From contig CACRXP010000377.1 in assembly GCA_902702965.1 (NCBI GenBank), forward strand, positions 21,347-85,346: DNA of 64,000 nucleotides, written 5' to 3'. The notes below the pieces were generated by a model. The model was not told the DNA's origin and did not search any database. It worked only from the letters and a program-made list of their open reading frames with translations. The stretch is from Spirometra erinaceieuropaei. Lineage: Eukaryota > Platyhelminthes > Cestoda > Diphyllobothriidea > Diphyllobothriidae. The position numbers were made by a program, and so were the translations under genes. Below are positions 22,995-36,030 of this stretch, in pieces (positions within the stretch are counted from its first letter, which is position 1; each line of letters begins with the position of its first letter).

Positions 22995-25210
22995 TATTTC
23001 TCAACCATTCAAAGTACGGCCGTCTATTCCCAATAACTTTTCCTACGTATACAACTCCTTGACCTCGTCGACTGGGCGCTCACCGGCCCCAATAGTAAAA
23101 ACCATATTACTACCGGCCCCGTATTAGTGGTGACTGTGGTTTGTTTACTTCAGGTGGGGCTGCCAAACCACATCCGACCACGCTACCACGCCTCGCCCAG
23201 CTGGTAGTTCTACAGGACCCAACCAGATAATTAAGTTTGAGGAGGTAGAAATTCTTGCTTGTGGTGACATCAACGTAAGCCGCAAAACTATCGAATCATG
23301 GTTTTCCGGTCCTCAATAAACCGGAAAGCACAATTATCTATCAGATCCATATTCGGCACTGAGATTTTGTATAGGCCGATAAGAGAACGTGCGGATGGCC
23401 ACTCTTCCTGGTGTCAACCTTGGCAAGCCCAAGAACCAACACAGCTGACAAAATCGGGCAGTCAGAAACTTGCATGCGTGCGCTGATCATGATAGCTGAT
23501 AATCTTGTCTAGCGCACAGCTAGATAGTAACTACTAGGCAACTACAGTCGAGCCGTAATGCACTCGGAAGCTGCCAACTGTGATAGGCATGTAGCGACCT
23601 ACCAACTACATCCCATTAATACCGCAACGCGTGGATTATTTTAATATCAGTCGTCTGTATATAACACTACAAAAAGCATTTCCGAATTCAATGTATCGTG
23701 CGTTTAGTGATAAACACATTTCACTTTATTCCATACAGCACTGCGTGGATACAAGCAAGCTAATTAGGCAAGTTCGATCCATTTTGAATGCATGATAATG
23801 CACAATAAGGATGTTTTTTCCATTTAGATGCCTCATTGACACCATTTTCATCTTTTTCATCATTTTGCTACGAAAGATTGTAAGACTCACTAAACCGAAG
23901 TTATTTAGGGAGGTTCCCTCGTTCCCTGCATATATGGAACTTACGCTGTTTTATTTCCAACTTAGACATAACCGCAGTCTCCATTGAAGTTTCGAAGGTA
24001 TTCGAGGTAGGAGAAACCAGTTTGTCTGAAATTCCATTGAACACTTTTGTGAGCATACCATCCTGATCAGGTGATTTCGTAGGCTCTTAGCTTTTTCTTT
24101 GAAAAGTCTGTTTTAAATGTTACCGGACTGACTGAATCAGTAAATGTGTACATTTGGTGTACAATCTCTGGTTAAGAGCCGAAACCTCCGTATACACGGA
24201 TTGGAGGTTCGCATTATTGCAGATATCAGGTAGGTTACTTCCCTGGCAGTCGACGCAGCTGCCCACATTGCCGATTAGCATTCACGGGCCAGTGCGGTCT
24301 TATGCTCATTCATGAAAATCTGCGGCAAAACGCTATTGTCTGAAGTTAATCAGGACAATGCCCCTAGTCCTTATAAGACACGTCGACAGTAACTAACATC
24401 GACTTCACCATGCGCTCGGCAGCATGTCGGCTCAGGGACGGGAATGTTCGAACGATCGTCCCGGGCTCAAAATGCATACATTTATTATAGTTATCTGCAG
24501 CTTTCTCTGTTGACGCGATCGAGTGAGAACCCCGAACTTCAGGCCAATAAACGTATTGTTGTTGTGGTTGTATTTTCAAATTCGTCAGAACTGCTTCCTG
24601 GAACTCGCCTGTTCACTTCTAGCCACATTCGTTTTTGTGGTAGAGGATGCGTTTAGTCGTTTTACCTCATGGAACAGCATATTTTATCTCCTTCCTTTCA
24701 TTGTCTCTCCAGCACGTGCACAAGCGAAGCCAAAATAATTGAGTTATTTTAAGAATTAGTTTAACAGGAATGATTACGGATTTGTCAGCTCCAAACAAGT
24801 AAAGGTAGGACTTTCTTCCGAAAATCAACATCAAGATAAGCTGTATTACGCTAATCATTTCGAATATTTGTTTAAGTTTTCGGGACCGGACTTTTAAGAT
24901 CTGTTGTTTATATACCAAAAACCACACAGGCAACGCTGAGGAACGACCTGGGGTGACGAAACCCTACGTGTTTTTTCATTGCAGAAATAGAAAAATTGAC
25001 AAACATGTGTCTAGGCGTCACGGTAGTTCTATGTGGACAGTAAGATTAAAATCTTAGTCAAGGTAAATTAGGTTATGCCGTGGAAGTAAAACGTCATCAC
25101 AGTTACGGTTGTGACTATTCGGCTAGATGCTGCTAACGCTGCTATATCTTACCAGTCACATTGGTCTTTTAGTACATGTGAACATCCAGTAATCAGATGA
25201 GCGGTAGGAG
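22995..25210. other. No gene seen
   Basis: No coding or repeat motif recognised. Confidence 0.5.
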
Positions 25211-25214
25211 GGCG

Positions 25215-25475
25215 CTCACCGATCGTTCCTAAGGAACTCACTCGTTCCGTTGTGCCTTAGAGGCTCTCTCTGGAGCCCAACCAGCAGCCGCACAGCGGCG
25301 CATGATATAGGCAGAATTGCATTACCGACAACGACAAGGGAGACTGGAATGGCCATTTCTGGCTTACTAGCCATCGTCAGCCAGCCATACCCGACCCCGA
25401 AGTGTGCCACACCCGAGGCTCGAACTCGCGACCTGTTTGATAAAAGTCCACGCCTCTAATCAGATGAGTCTTGTC
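25215..25475 (-). mobile_element. tRNA-derived SINE, family S1 (best copy)
   Basis: On the minus strand the head has attagaggcgtggactttta and the B box gcgagttcgagcctc, then the body with ccagtctcccttgtcg, gcctatatcatgcgccgctg and a tail with cgatcggtgagcgccc. The A/B-box spacing is tRNA-like. A Pol III promoter is therefore likely. Confidence 0.65.
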
Positions 25476-25479
25476 CTGT

Positions 25480-26435
25480 GCGAGGACACGCGTGTGGTTT
25501 GCAGAAATCCCAAGCCTGCAGATTTCATAGGAGTTGCTCATCGAGTTTAGAATGACCACAGTACTGCTAGTCCAAAACGAATGGTCGAGGCTTCAAAACA
25601 GCACGCAAGAACGTTATGTATTTATCTAAAATTATGCACTCATAGCCGATTAGTAACACAAATAAAAAGATTACATCGTCGCAAACAGAGCACCCTGCGC
25701 TATGCGTAACAGAAAAAGGAGGAGAGAGTATCTGTAGCAACAGAACAACAGCATACGATCTTCAATTTTTCTCAGAAAACGGGCTTTTACATCGCCGGAA
25801 ATGTCCACAGTTGCACAGCTTGCTAACCGTCTAAGTTTCTAAACCTAACCAACCAAACATTCGTAGAAATGGCTCACTGAACATCTATTGGACCCGGCAG
25901 TAGCCAATGAGAATCTGTTTTGGTGAGAATAAAAGTGATGTGACATTTGCATATCAGAGGTCCACTTGCTGAGTACTGAGTGCCCGTTTCGAAGAAAACC
26001 TCTGCAGTTACGGGGGACGTTTCATACTACCAACAACACTGACATTTCCAACTCTGCTGAGTAATGATATTTTGACTACTAGTAACTAGAAACATATTTC
26101 TTCATTTTCTTCTCCATTAAGGTAGACGTGATTTTTTGCCAATACTATCAACATTGAGCATGTTAAAGCGTTTTGATTTCTTTTTTCACATTACTCTTGC
26201 CCTTCAACCGTTTTAAATAACTGCATGGACGTTCGTCCTGCCCCCTTAATACAATAGGTCGGGCTACATCCATTAATACTCATGCCTTTAATGATACGTT
26301 GCAGATTCCAGTTCGTCCTGATAACGGGCATTGTGTTTTTAAGCTTAGAAAATTTCAAATTGGACATTTCACTGAGGGAAGTTAAAACAAACGTTGAAAC
26401 AGGACTTGGGAGATAAGCGGCAACCGTCAACCTAT
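25480..26435. other. No gene seen
   Basis: Upstream flank of the candidate divergent gene. No motif is shared with the 5' blocks of the three clear copies. Confidence 0.45.
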
Positions 26436-26440
26436 CTCAG

Positions 26441-27170
26441 ATGATGAGGCCTACAAAACATAGATTGGAGTTGATATTATATATTCTGTGTTTCATCCCT
26501 GGCGATGTTTATCCCTGTCATCATCTACCAGGTAATAGGCCAAAAACGCCAAAAACCTCTTTTAAAATGGAGATGATTTATTTCATTCTCAAATAATCCA
26601 AACCATGTTTAGACCAATTACTCTGCCCCCACTATGGACTGAAAAAGGTTACAAAGAACGTGAACTGGCTCATTACGTCACTCCTTGAAATACCGAGAAA
26701 CGTGACGGAGGTCCGTGAATTCGCATGCGTCCGTGGTTTTGAGAAGGTGCACTTCAGTGATGACAGCGGATGCATTAGCACAGATGTTGTCGAGTCAACT
26801 AATTCTTATACGTTGGCCTGCGTTTTGCATATTGCCTACGTCATTATGAACGTTTCGTGTGAGGTAATCCAGATTACTCATTTTGTTAACTCCCGTTAAG
26901 ATTCCCAATCAAGGAGTGAGGAAAACGATTATCGAGATTTATGATCCTTTCATTGAGACTGATATTACCTACTGGGAAGTGTCGGGAGGTTCGGATATAA
27001 GTCTGTCAAATTCAGTGAGGATTTTAATTGAGGGACCTATTATTTTCCAATCGGAATCCCTCTCCTGGCTGCCAAATGAAATTAGAACAAATATAATTGA
27101 TTATATCGGAAACAGCTTAACGTTGACCGGGCTGGCCGAATGTGGAAAATTGCGCAAGGCCTTAAAATGA
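26441..27170 (+). CDS. Candidate divergent secreted-protein gene (possible distant fourth member)
   Basis: Two well-formed coding exons are proposed. Exon 2 is 26648-26863 (72 codons, starting VTKNVNWL, donor TGTGAG|gtaatc). Exon 3 is 26901-27170 (89 codons, starting IPNQGVRKT, ending ECGKLRKALK and a stop). A 37-nt intron with acceptor cccgttaag separates them, and both joins are phase 0. Upstream, 26441-26506 or 26531 reads MMRPTKHRLELILYILCFIP, a signal-peptide-like start. The layout of signal exon, exon of about 71 codons starting V-S/T-K-N, and exon of about 85 codons matches the three clear copies, but residue similarity is weak. Linking exon 1 is unresolved: the best donor (cag|gtaata at 26532) is phase 1, and the in-phase donor (gat|gtttat at 26507) is poor. 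It could be an unrelated gene or a chance frame. Confidence 0.42.
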
Positions 27171-27174
27171 CACC

Positions 27175-30100
27175 AGCAAATGAAGAACAGCGGTGGGGAA
27201 TTAGTGGTAATAGGATGCTTGATATTGTAATTTGTTGTGTTTTTTTAAAATATAGAATATGCCGTAAAATGGTCACATCACTGTTACTTTAATGCGATCG
27301 CACTTGTTTAGGATGTTACTGTGCTGCACGCTTCTCGAGTAGGTAAACACAATCGCGTTCCATACAGAAAACATCGACTGCAAATATCAGCGCTGAAAAC
27401 ACAGGATTCAATTTGCAAATGTGAAAGGATCTAATGTCTTGACCAATCGTATCTTGTCAAGCTTTTTGTTTGCATTCAGATATGGCAAATTTGCAGTATT
27501 TGGGCAAAATTATTTTCCATATGCAGTAGGCTTATAAACGCAGAATAAGAATTTTTGCTCCCTAGCCAGGAAAATTATTCGTCCATTCAGAGGTAGGTAA
27601 TCAGAAAATAAGCGGTTATCTCACTCAACATATTTACCTGCTACTAATTCAGGCCTTTAGGCAAGGCAGAAAATTCCATTCTAATGTTTGCTCGGTACGA
27701 ATAATTATGGACGTTGTTGACTCCCATCAAGCGTTCGGCGCCACATTGGAGGCAGTGTTTCGCTCAAGAGATTCTAGATCCAAACACAAGGCGGAACCCT
27801 TCAGTTAGCCTGAAATGTCAGCATATACCGCAAAGAATGTTGAGTTGACAGGACTGCTCTAATTATCGCCCTTAAGCCGACTGTACGGACATGGGGGACA
27901 AATTTATTGCTGCCCTTTACGCGCTGAAACATGTAACTTAAAATTCAATTTTCCATTTGCAAGCAAGTCAGAGGACGTCATGCAGGGCTAATGCGTTGAC
28001 CCATCCAACGATTCGACTGTGCCAATATTATATCATGGCGGAATATTTCCAAGTTACGAGGATAGGCAGGAGGTCTGGTGGGTTTGTTTGCAACAAACGA
28101 CTGAGGCTAGTCGCAAGAAAAATAAACACTTTTCCTGTACGACCTCTTCATGTTGTGCGCGTTAACTGCAGAACACTCTTAGAGGTGCGGATAATGCTAA
28201 TTGTTTTCTGCTGTCCGAGTAATTCCTGTCTTAGGAGCTCTAGTGAAAAGACAAACACGCGGATGGTCGGCGCGTCGAGCACCACTACAGTCATTATATA
28301 GGTAGTTTTGTAGAAGCATACCGACAGGCAACCAGCCACTTTAGGTAATGCACCCGGCGTCTGGCTACTTGTTTGTCAAGGTCTGTAGACCGGAGTCATA
28401 TTTCTCCTATGATTTTCAAAGTGAATGTTTTCAAGACATGTAGGATAGAATCTGAAGACGCTGTCCTGCCTGCACTGTGTAATTCTGAACTGCCCTTCCA
28501 CACAGGATCATGTGATTCGACTCCCGATACCTGTAAAAGCGACGATGTCAAATACGCCCTCACGCGGCATGATTCGGCACAATAACCCTTCTCAGCAATC
28601 ATCGTTGCCTGACACTGTATTTAAGGATTGTGCGGAGCGCAAAGCCCAGTAGCAGTTATTCGCACGGGACACACACTTTTCCCGTTGATCTACAGTGCAA
28701 TCTCCTTTTTCTGACTAGTTTCTGTTGTTGGTTAAAATCTCGGTGAGGATTTTGCTGCGAACCAGGTGCTGTGGTGGTACGCCTATGCGCGGGATTGGCA
28801 CTTTCAGCCATCTGGGCACCCTCCCTCCTCCGCTCTTGATGATTATGTCTCAGGTTGGGGAGGAGAGAGTGAGCTAGGTGTCGCGCAGGATTAAACTTGC
28901 TATAAACTAACCCACACGCAAGTCACCGTGCTTGCTCTCACCTTCCTGTGAAGCAAACGACAGAAATCGTCAGTGGCGACGGCCAAACTATTGAAACTCA
29001 AACCACGTAGGTACAGATGACGATCTTGTACTTCACTAAGTAACGACCGATCGATATTGTCATATAGCCCACAAACCAGAAATAGTGCCTTCAGCACTCG
29101 AATGAACTTTATCGGAAACGGATAAGTTGGTTTTTAAAATAGAGAAAAGGCGTTCCAGGATAAGACTAACGACAAATAAATTATCAGCTTTTATACGTGT
29201 AAAGAGAAAGTGGATGGAAGTATAATACCCCAGTAATCCTTGCAGGACGATTGTGAGAGCGACAGCGTGTTAGACATTACACTGCACCACAAGAGTATAT
29301 CAAGCTGTATGTGCGCAATACTAACGACTGTTATGTTACGGATTGAACGGCGGAAGACTCAAACAGGCTTGAGTAATGCTTCAAGAAGCACTTATATTGT
29401 ATTATTACTCAGAGAATTTTGCTATTCTCTACGTCATATATTCACGACTTTATACTAGGCCTGTACATCATCTATGAATTCTTCCACCTTTGAAACACTA
29501 TACAGTGACAACAAACCTGGATATTCATTTCGTTATTAAATAGTAATTGTGTTTACTTGAAATGCTGTATGCGGTGAAAGCAGTTTACTTATTTTAGGCC
29601 GATTCAGTTTTATAGAGCGGACTAAGCGGGACGTCTTGAATCCCCCGAGTTAATACTTAATAAGTACTTGTTATAACCTCCTTGTCTCCGCTTCGAGATT
29701 GGTCAAGAATATCAAAGCATCCTAAAAACTAAAAATCGCTCTTGCTTACAGCATGAAACTTAAAAATGATAAGTTGTTTTCAAATCACTACAAGAAAGAA
29801 ATTTTGCCCTTTTTAATAGCGCATGTTTGGGTCTACAAGAACATCTGAAGCCGGCAGGGAAAATTCATAGCGTTAAAATAGTCATTTTTGCGGATTAAAG
29901 TACCCGCAGACATGCAGTTGTGAAGGAGATGTTTTAAGCTGACAACCAATATTACAACCCATATTTAATAATTCTGCTTAATAAAGAACAATCTTCAAAA
30001 TCTCGGCTAACGTTGCACGAAATTAGTAACCGAATTCGCGTTTCCTTATCAGCCAATTTCGAAGTCTCATTCAAATTAGGTAGCTTCCATCAGGAGTAGG

Positions 30101-30400
30101 GAGCTTCAAACGTTGCCATGCTCTTTTATTCGTGCACGGGATAAAAATGAAACACAGACCAAATTACGCCGCCTCGAATACCAATTATTTTGCTGTTTCT
30201 TACTTCCACTGCCTGCAGACCTAAGCTCACCAATCCGATTTTATACTCCACTACCCCACCAGAAACTGTGGAAAGTTAGCCACATTAATCGGTTTTTAGA
30301 CATTTTATAGTTTAGCTGCATCGATCATACCACTTAAAAGATTGAGCGACCGAGGACATCTATTTTATTAGCCGCTTGATTAATACAAGTTCGTAGGCGT
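27175..30400. other. No gene seen
   Basis: Frames up to 114 codons (27957-28301, plus) have no recognisable motif. A more GC-rich patch at 28780-28890 may be a repeat. Nothing firm. Confidence 0.45.
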
Positions 30401-30404
30401 GACA

Positions 30405-30485
30405 TATGCACTACTACTACCACTAAAAATACTACTAATACTACTACCGCCGCCGCCACCACCACCACCACTACCAGTACCAACA
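30405..30485. repeat. Trinucleotide microsatellite (act/acc)
   Basis: An imperfect run of act, then acc and gcc triplets (actactaataccaccacc type) of about 80 bp. It lies outside any recognised gene. Confidence 0.8.
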
Positions 30486-30489
30486 TTGG

Positions 30490-32595
30490 GTCAGTTTTCG
30501 TCGGGCAGGAGAAGGCTAAGGAATTCAGGGAGGAGGGACTCGCTCTGTGCAAAACCACCAACTGACGTATCAGGATGAAGTGATTTCTGGCGAAGCCACC
30601 GGGTGTTTTAACCACACCAAACAATGCCTGTTGAATCAAATAAATTACGTCGACGCGTCAACGGGACTATGCAGGCAATTTAAGCTGCTTTGCATCAAAG
30701 GGCAGGCGAAAATTCGCCTCCAGTTCATTTGTAGAAAACTATGTATTTAGTAGATCGTAAGAGAAATGTGACGTCAGTCCACGAACAATGACGAGCAGTT
30801 AGATGGATTCCGAACGTGTAAATTGAATTGGCTGGTTCCCTGTTGGAATACCTTGTAGCCACTGAATATAGCTCTACCGGACGCGAGGTATGTCTTGTAA
30901 CCCGACATCTTACACTGTCTCATGGCAGGTAAGCACACTCTAGCACGATAACACAACTACCATACCTCACAACTCTAGATCTGCGATGCCGTGAACTAGG
31001 GTAAGAACGGTCAATTCGAAGGAAATTATTCTTTGCCCTTCAGAGTGCGTCGTGTGTCTGTGACAACGAGCGCACCAAGTCTCGTCTCTGGGTTTAAATT
31101 GTCTGGAAAAATCCTACGGTGGTATCCGACTAACCAGGTCACGTGCGTAATAGGCTTTACGCTTGACGGCACCTGACCTACTGGCCAAAAAGACGCTACT
31201 AGACAATGCAGGTCTAAATGCCACTCACGAGCGTACGTAGAGCAGCAATAGACTGCTTGCCCAAGTCCATAAAGCCTGCTTTTAGACGACATTTGGAGCG
31301 CCAAATTCATGCGAACTGAGGGGTGGTTTTTGTGGTTAAGTTTATCAATTGATTTCAGGGTGAAGTTGACTCATAAACTATCCGAAGTGTACTGTGGAAT
31401 ACTTATTCAAAAAAGCTTGTAAACTTCATAATCATTTCTATTGCGCAAACGTCAGAAAGCCTGAACTAGCCATTAACAAGCCTTTCAAGGGAAAGCTAAA
31501 CCCACTTCGGTGGTCATTTCTCACCTCAATGGTTAACTGGCGTTATTGATCAGCGAGCATTACACTTAAAGTTTAATGAGAAGAGCTTAGTAAAAAAGAA
31601 CGGTGTATTCTATTTTCTAAAAAGCTACATGCGTTATTGTGGCCATTTGGTTAACGTTGTAACTTTCGATGAAAGGCCGTCATTGCGGTAATTCCTTTTA
31701 ATACGTTCAGAAATATCCATCTTTAAATGAAATCTTAGGCCTTTAGCGGCCTCGGAAAATCTTACATAATACATATTTTTGGCGGGATAGCCTATTGTTG
31801 ACGTCTAGATAGGATATGAATATAGGAGCGCCCATATAGGTAGTAAGGGTAGACCTGAGCATAATTCTGGAAAGGGCAATTCTTTCCCGTGTCCCAATCC
31901 CAAAAAAGGCTTGAAATAAATCTAAGCCGTTTTCCCCATCTTTGACCTTACACCACCCTTAACGCCTCCTCTCTCGTTAACACTAGCTCCCAACATTGAC
32001 CATAAACCATACTCTTGCCATTTTTAACATACAGCCAAAGAACTCTTTGCCTTTTACAATTCAGAACATGAGAAAATCAAGGGAACGCCGATAGGTTCCA
32101 CGATACACAAATCTGCCCCAAATGAGTTAAAAAATTTCGCTTAGAGCCCCTGATAATCTGCATTCCGGCGTTGACAAATGAACGGCAAGTTCGTCAAAAT
32201 TGATGCGAGTAGTGGAGAAGGAGGAACGATCTCAGGGACAAGACCTTTATTAGCCTGACATGGGTAGGCCCTGAGCGCATGTGCTACTGGATATTCCCTG
32301 ACTTCAATTCACAAGACATGAAGATAGTGTCGAACAACTGTCCTTTCCTGGTTTTCTCATTATGAAGCCTGATTTATAGAAAGATGAAGAACATAATTAG
32401 GTCCTCGGATATCATTGCAACCGATTGATTGTGTAGACACGCGGCTGTGCTAGGACCTTCTACAAACGGCGAAATCTCCAAAATGTGGATTAGAGGGGCG
32501 AGAACGAGTACACGTAGCACAAAAACTGCGGCAGCAGTTAGCAAATAACGGGGACCTAAGCACTTTTACCCGCTGATTCTGTACTTGTCCACTTG
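30490..32595. other. No gene seen
   Basis: Mostly featureless. A faint resemblance to the Penelope-like tail occurs near 32221-32300 (aagacctttattagcctgac). Confidence 0.45.
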
Positions 32596-32599
32596 GAAC

Positions 32600-32806
32600 A
32601 AATGTGAAAGAACCGTCGACAGCCTGCAACCGTCTGTCATACATAATCATTGTGTCAGATAAAACGAAACGAACTGCCGCAGAGTCTATCATTGGTGTCG
32701 CCCAAAACCCGGTAGGTACCATGCGTACAAAACGCCTGCAGATGAAGAACCGAATGGAAGCTTGTGAGCAGTCGGGTGTGGTTTATCAAATTTCAGTGCC
32801 GTAACC
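32600..32806 (+). pseudogene. Penelope-like element fragment, RT to GIY-YIG linker
   Basis: The plus strand reads RTKRLQMKNRMEACEQSGVV followed by YQISVP and a stop. It resembles the linker before the GIY-YIG domain (LKDPxxxxEQSGVVYxIPC). It lies head to head with the minus-strand RT piece next to it, so two insertions or an inversion met here. Confidence 0.4.
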
Positions 32807-32809
32807 GAC

Positions 32810-33130
32810 CCTGCTATTCAACAGGCCAGAACAAAAGACGGTGTTCCTTTGATTTTTTCGGGTGTTCTGCCATCCGTGGTGAAAAAGGTTTGCTTGCAGA
32901 ATGCAAAGAGATGCAGTAGGTGCTGGATCTATATGGGCCCTGTCGTTTCGTCGTATCTTTCTTCGAGCCGTTTGAATAGTACGTCGCGCGCCAAGTCTGG
33001 TGGGACTGACGTGACCGTGCCTTCTTTTTCTTTTAAAGAAGAACCTGTGATGCGCATATTTTGTTCCATACGATCTGATGTCATTGGAATACATATGCGG
33101 GCACATATTGAACGATTCATCATGATAATT
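32810..33130 (-). pseudogene. Penelope-like element fragment, RT N-terminal part
   Basis: The minus strand reads PPDLARDVLFKRLEERYDET, and after a frame change SKPFFTTDGRTPEKIKGTP, matching the Penelope RT stretch TYFTFDGxxYEQIKGTPMGSP. It ends abruptly near 32810, where a piece in the other orientation begins. Confidence 0.55.
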
Positions 33131-33361
33131 AGAGCAATGCATGCCCAGTAATTTTCTACTGCTCCACGGAAGCTAAATGAGGTGAAATGCTAACGAAAAT
33201 TGCGAATTACGCTTTTTTTGAGAGAATGCATTGGATACATTCGTCATAAGGATTTTATGAGGTAGAATACTAAGTTTTTTTTCTGGCAGACTTAGATGCC
33301 GTCTCTTAACTCCCTTATAGAGTAGTATGCGTTTTCCACCACGCTTTGTCATCTTTATAAA

Positions 33362-33580
33362 TTAATCTGTAAAGTAAATGTTCCATCACACAAAATGTCG
33401 ACCAAAATTTGGAAATACGTCTTCAAATAAAAGTGTTCCTTAAATAAGACTACAAGATGTACTATCGTTTCACATGATCCTGAGCTATTCAACCCACATT
33501 AGGATGCCGATCGTTGAACGAGCTTCTTTTTGTCGCATGCAGAATTTACACTTAACAGAAAATGGCTTCTTCCTGTTAAC
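33362..33580. mobile_element. Degenerate arm of the long-inverted-repeat element
   Basis: It carries a ctgtaaagta edge, aaaatgtcgaccaaaattt, ttaggatgccgatcg and cgcatgcag in the order seen in the left arm of element 1. The remainder is lost. Confidence 0.4.
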
Positions 33581-34129
33581 TTGCAAGAAAGTGTCTAAGT
33601 GACAAGCACTCAGACTCATCCTTTCACAAAAAATGAAAGAATAACACGTCTGTTTTCAACCTGCTTCTTCTAGGAACTCTTTTGCGACTCCCCATTCATT
33701 TTGAAGTCTAGGTGGTCCTAAACTTGAATTTTGGGCTTTCAACCTACGAGCTATATAATTTACATGTAACAAAATCCTTTAGTATTGAAAGCCATTCAGT
33801 GGATATCATGCAGAACTTATGCAATTCGGCAATGGATAAGGCAAAAATTTATCTAATGAACAGCGGTAATGAAATTGTTACATGTAAAATGTCGATTTTT
33901 GTTTAAAACGATTGCTACAAACTTAGTAATTCCTATTGACAATCTTTGTCGCAATTGGCTATAGAATTTATAAAACCGCAAATTGTGTACGTTCCATGTA
34001 AACCAAACTGCATATTCCATTTCACTTTAAAAAATGCCAATTAGGTACCATTCAATTTCGTAGAAAATGTTCGCTGTCGACAAAAACCAAAATTCGAGTT
34101 TCAGGAAATAGTAGATAAGCAGTAGAAGC

Positions 34130-34720
34130 AATCGATGGAACAAGGGCTTTATTTGCCTGGCGTTCCGAATTTTCGCCCGAACCCTTTTTCAGAGACAGTG
34201 ACATATACAGTTGAATTGTGCATAGGAAGTTATGGTATTTATAGGATGCTGTCGCTATGCTTCCTAAGATAATTAACCGCCTCCTGGGGCGATAATTGCT
34301 TGGCAGTCAGCATGCTACTTAGTACCTTCTGAAATGGCATCATTATTGTGATGACTACTCGGCCAATGGATCAACGGCCTGCGTGCTCCCGGGGGGTTAA
34401 TTACTTCGGCCGGACCTTATCTCAGTACCGAAGTTGGAGCGGGACGTCATGGCACTCGTTGATAGAGTGGAGTTTCGTGGATTTTGACTCAAGCAACTCG
34501 CGGCCCTAGCACTTATCACCTTTTACGAGAATGTCGACCTCATCAAAATTGAATGTATGTCCTGGTCTCGTAGAATGTGCTGCTGCTTGAGAACTGTAGT
34601 CATTTATCCGTACTCTTGCCACGTATTTGGTAATTCGCGTCCACAGCAGTCTTACGCAGTTGGTTTGTTCGCAACTGCAGAAAACCCGGTAAACAACCCC
34701 GGATGTTATTTGATAAAAAA
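34130..34720 (-). pseudogene. Penelope-like element fragment, GIY-YIG and 3' end
   Basis: The minus strand reads GVVYRVFCSCEQTNCVRLL, then SSQAAAHSTRPGHTFNFDEV and DILVKGDKC, a TAG, and GRELLESKST, the order seen in Penelope-like C-termini (GVVYxIxCSCG, AxHSxxxGHxFxFDxAxIL). The YVG motif has become CVR, a damaged active site. About 34205-34125 holds the 3' untranslated part, with a run equivalent to the one near 22640-22720. Confidence 0.7.
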
Positions 34721-34729
34721 TTGTTACAT

Positions 34730-36030
34730 TTATTACACTTTATCCTGAGCCCGCTGATCCCTCGGCCACGAGCGGTAATAGTAGACGTCTTGGAGCGATG
34801 CCTTGTTAGTCTTTCCAAGACGATGTGATGTCGTAGTTTTGGCAAATGGAAGCGCGTAACTAGTGGAAGAATTGAAATAAAAAATCCTTCGTATTCGAAG
34901 AATTGGTATTGCTCGGGTATCCAAAAACATATTCTATCCACCTAAGCATATTATGCAAACTTTTCCTAAAAGAATGAAAACAAATGTGCATTTCGTCCTG
35001 CCACATATCGGCAAATCTCGAGGCTTACGCCCCCACAATGGTTCCTTGCACAAACGCTTGTTTGTGGCTTCGATTACTAAGATACGATTATGCTTATTTG
35101 GCTGTTGAAACGCCTTCGGCATTATAAAAACTGGTAGGTGCATATTGATGACAGGTGTAGGTCTGATTATTCGCCGTCTGATGCACGGACAGACATTGTT
35201 GGAATATGTTCATCACAGTGATCATTTTAAACTGTCTTGTTGATATTAGCCAGTGAAAACTTAATTCTTTGTCTGTGCATATGGGAGATCCGAACACATC
35301 TTAGCTAATCATTACTGTATGCTCAGATTTGTTTCAAGTCGGCCGGGATAGAAAGCATTTGAACGCGTAATAGTGATTGTTTCCCGAAGGGGGTATATAG
35401 GGCTTGGCCATTGTTCATTTCTAATTGAGGGAAACATCAATGACGTGTAAGAAATCGGAGATGCGCGGTTAAGAATGATACTGAAGCATTTGGCTCATAA
35501 ATTCACTAAGGACAGCCGGCTTGTCTGTTTTCGGCAGGATGCAGAAAGTCTCGCAGAAAATGCTTTTAACACAGTTGGAGGTGGTTATCGCCGGCGGGAG
35601 GAAGTAGTGAGGGTGGACGCACCGATGACGATAGGCCCAGTGTCATGAATCTGTCGTAGATGTCCTGTAGCAGACAGGGTAGAACATTCACGATGCCAGC
35701 CAAAGAGCAAGGTCGGCTCGGCGTCAACGTTGAGATTCTCTGCGTTTAGACAACCGCTTCAGAAACAATAGCCGGATCCCACCTCGTCCATCTGACTCTG
35801 TTAACATAGTCAGGTTATCGCTGCTTTTTTATTTCCTCGGAAACTAACTGCGAACTTGGAACACATCAGTTTATTGTAGGTCTACAGGGTCAGATCGAAA
35901 TTTTTTTGTATAATTATTTGGGTAGAAATCCGAAATATCGTTAAGAACACTAATGCCCACCTCATTGCACGCCAGGTCTCGACCAGCGAGTGACCTCCCC
36001 CGCTGGTGTCGGAGACTATCTTAGACGCTT
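34730..36030. other. No gene seen
   Basis: May include more decayed Penelope-like sequence at its left edge. Otherwise unrecognised. Confidence 0.45.
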
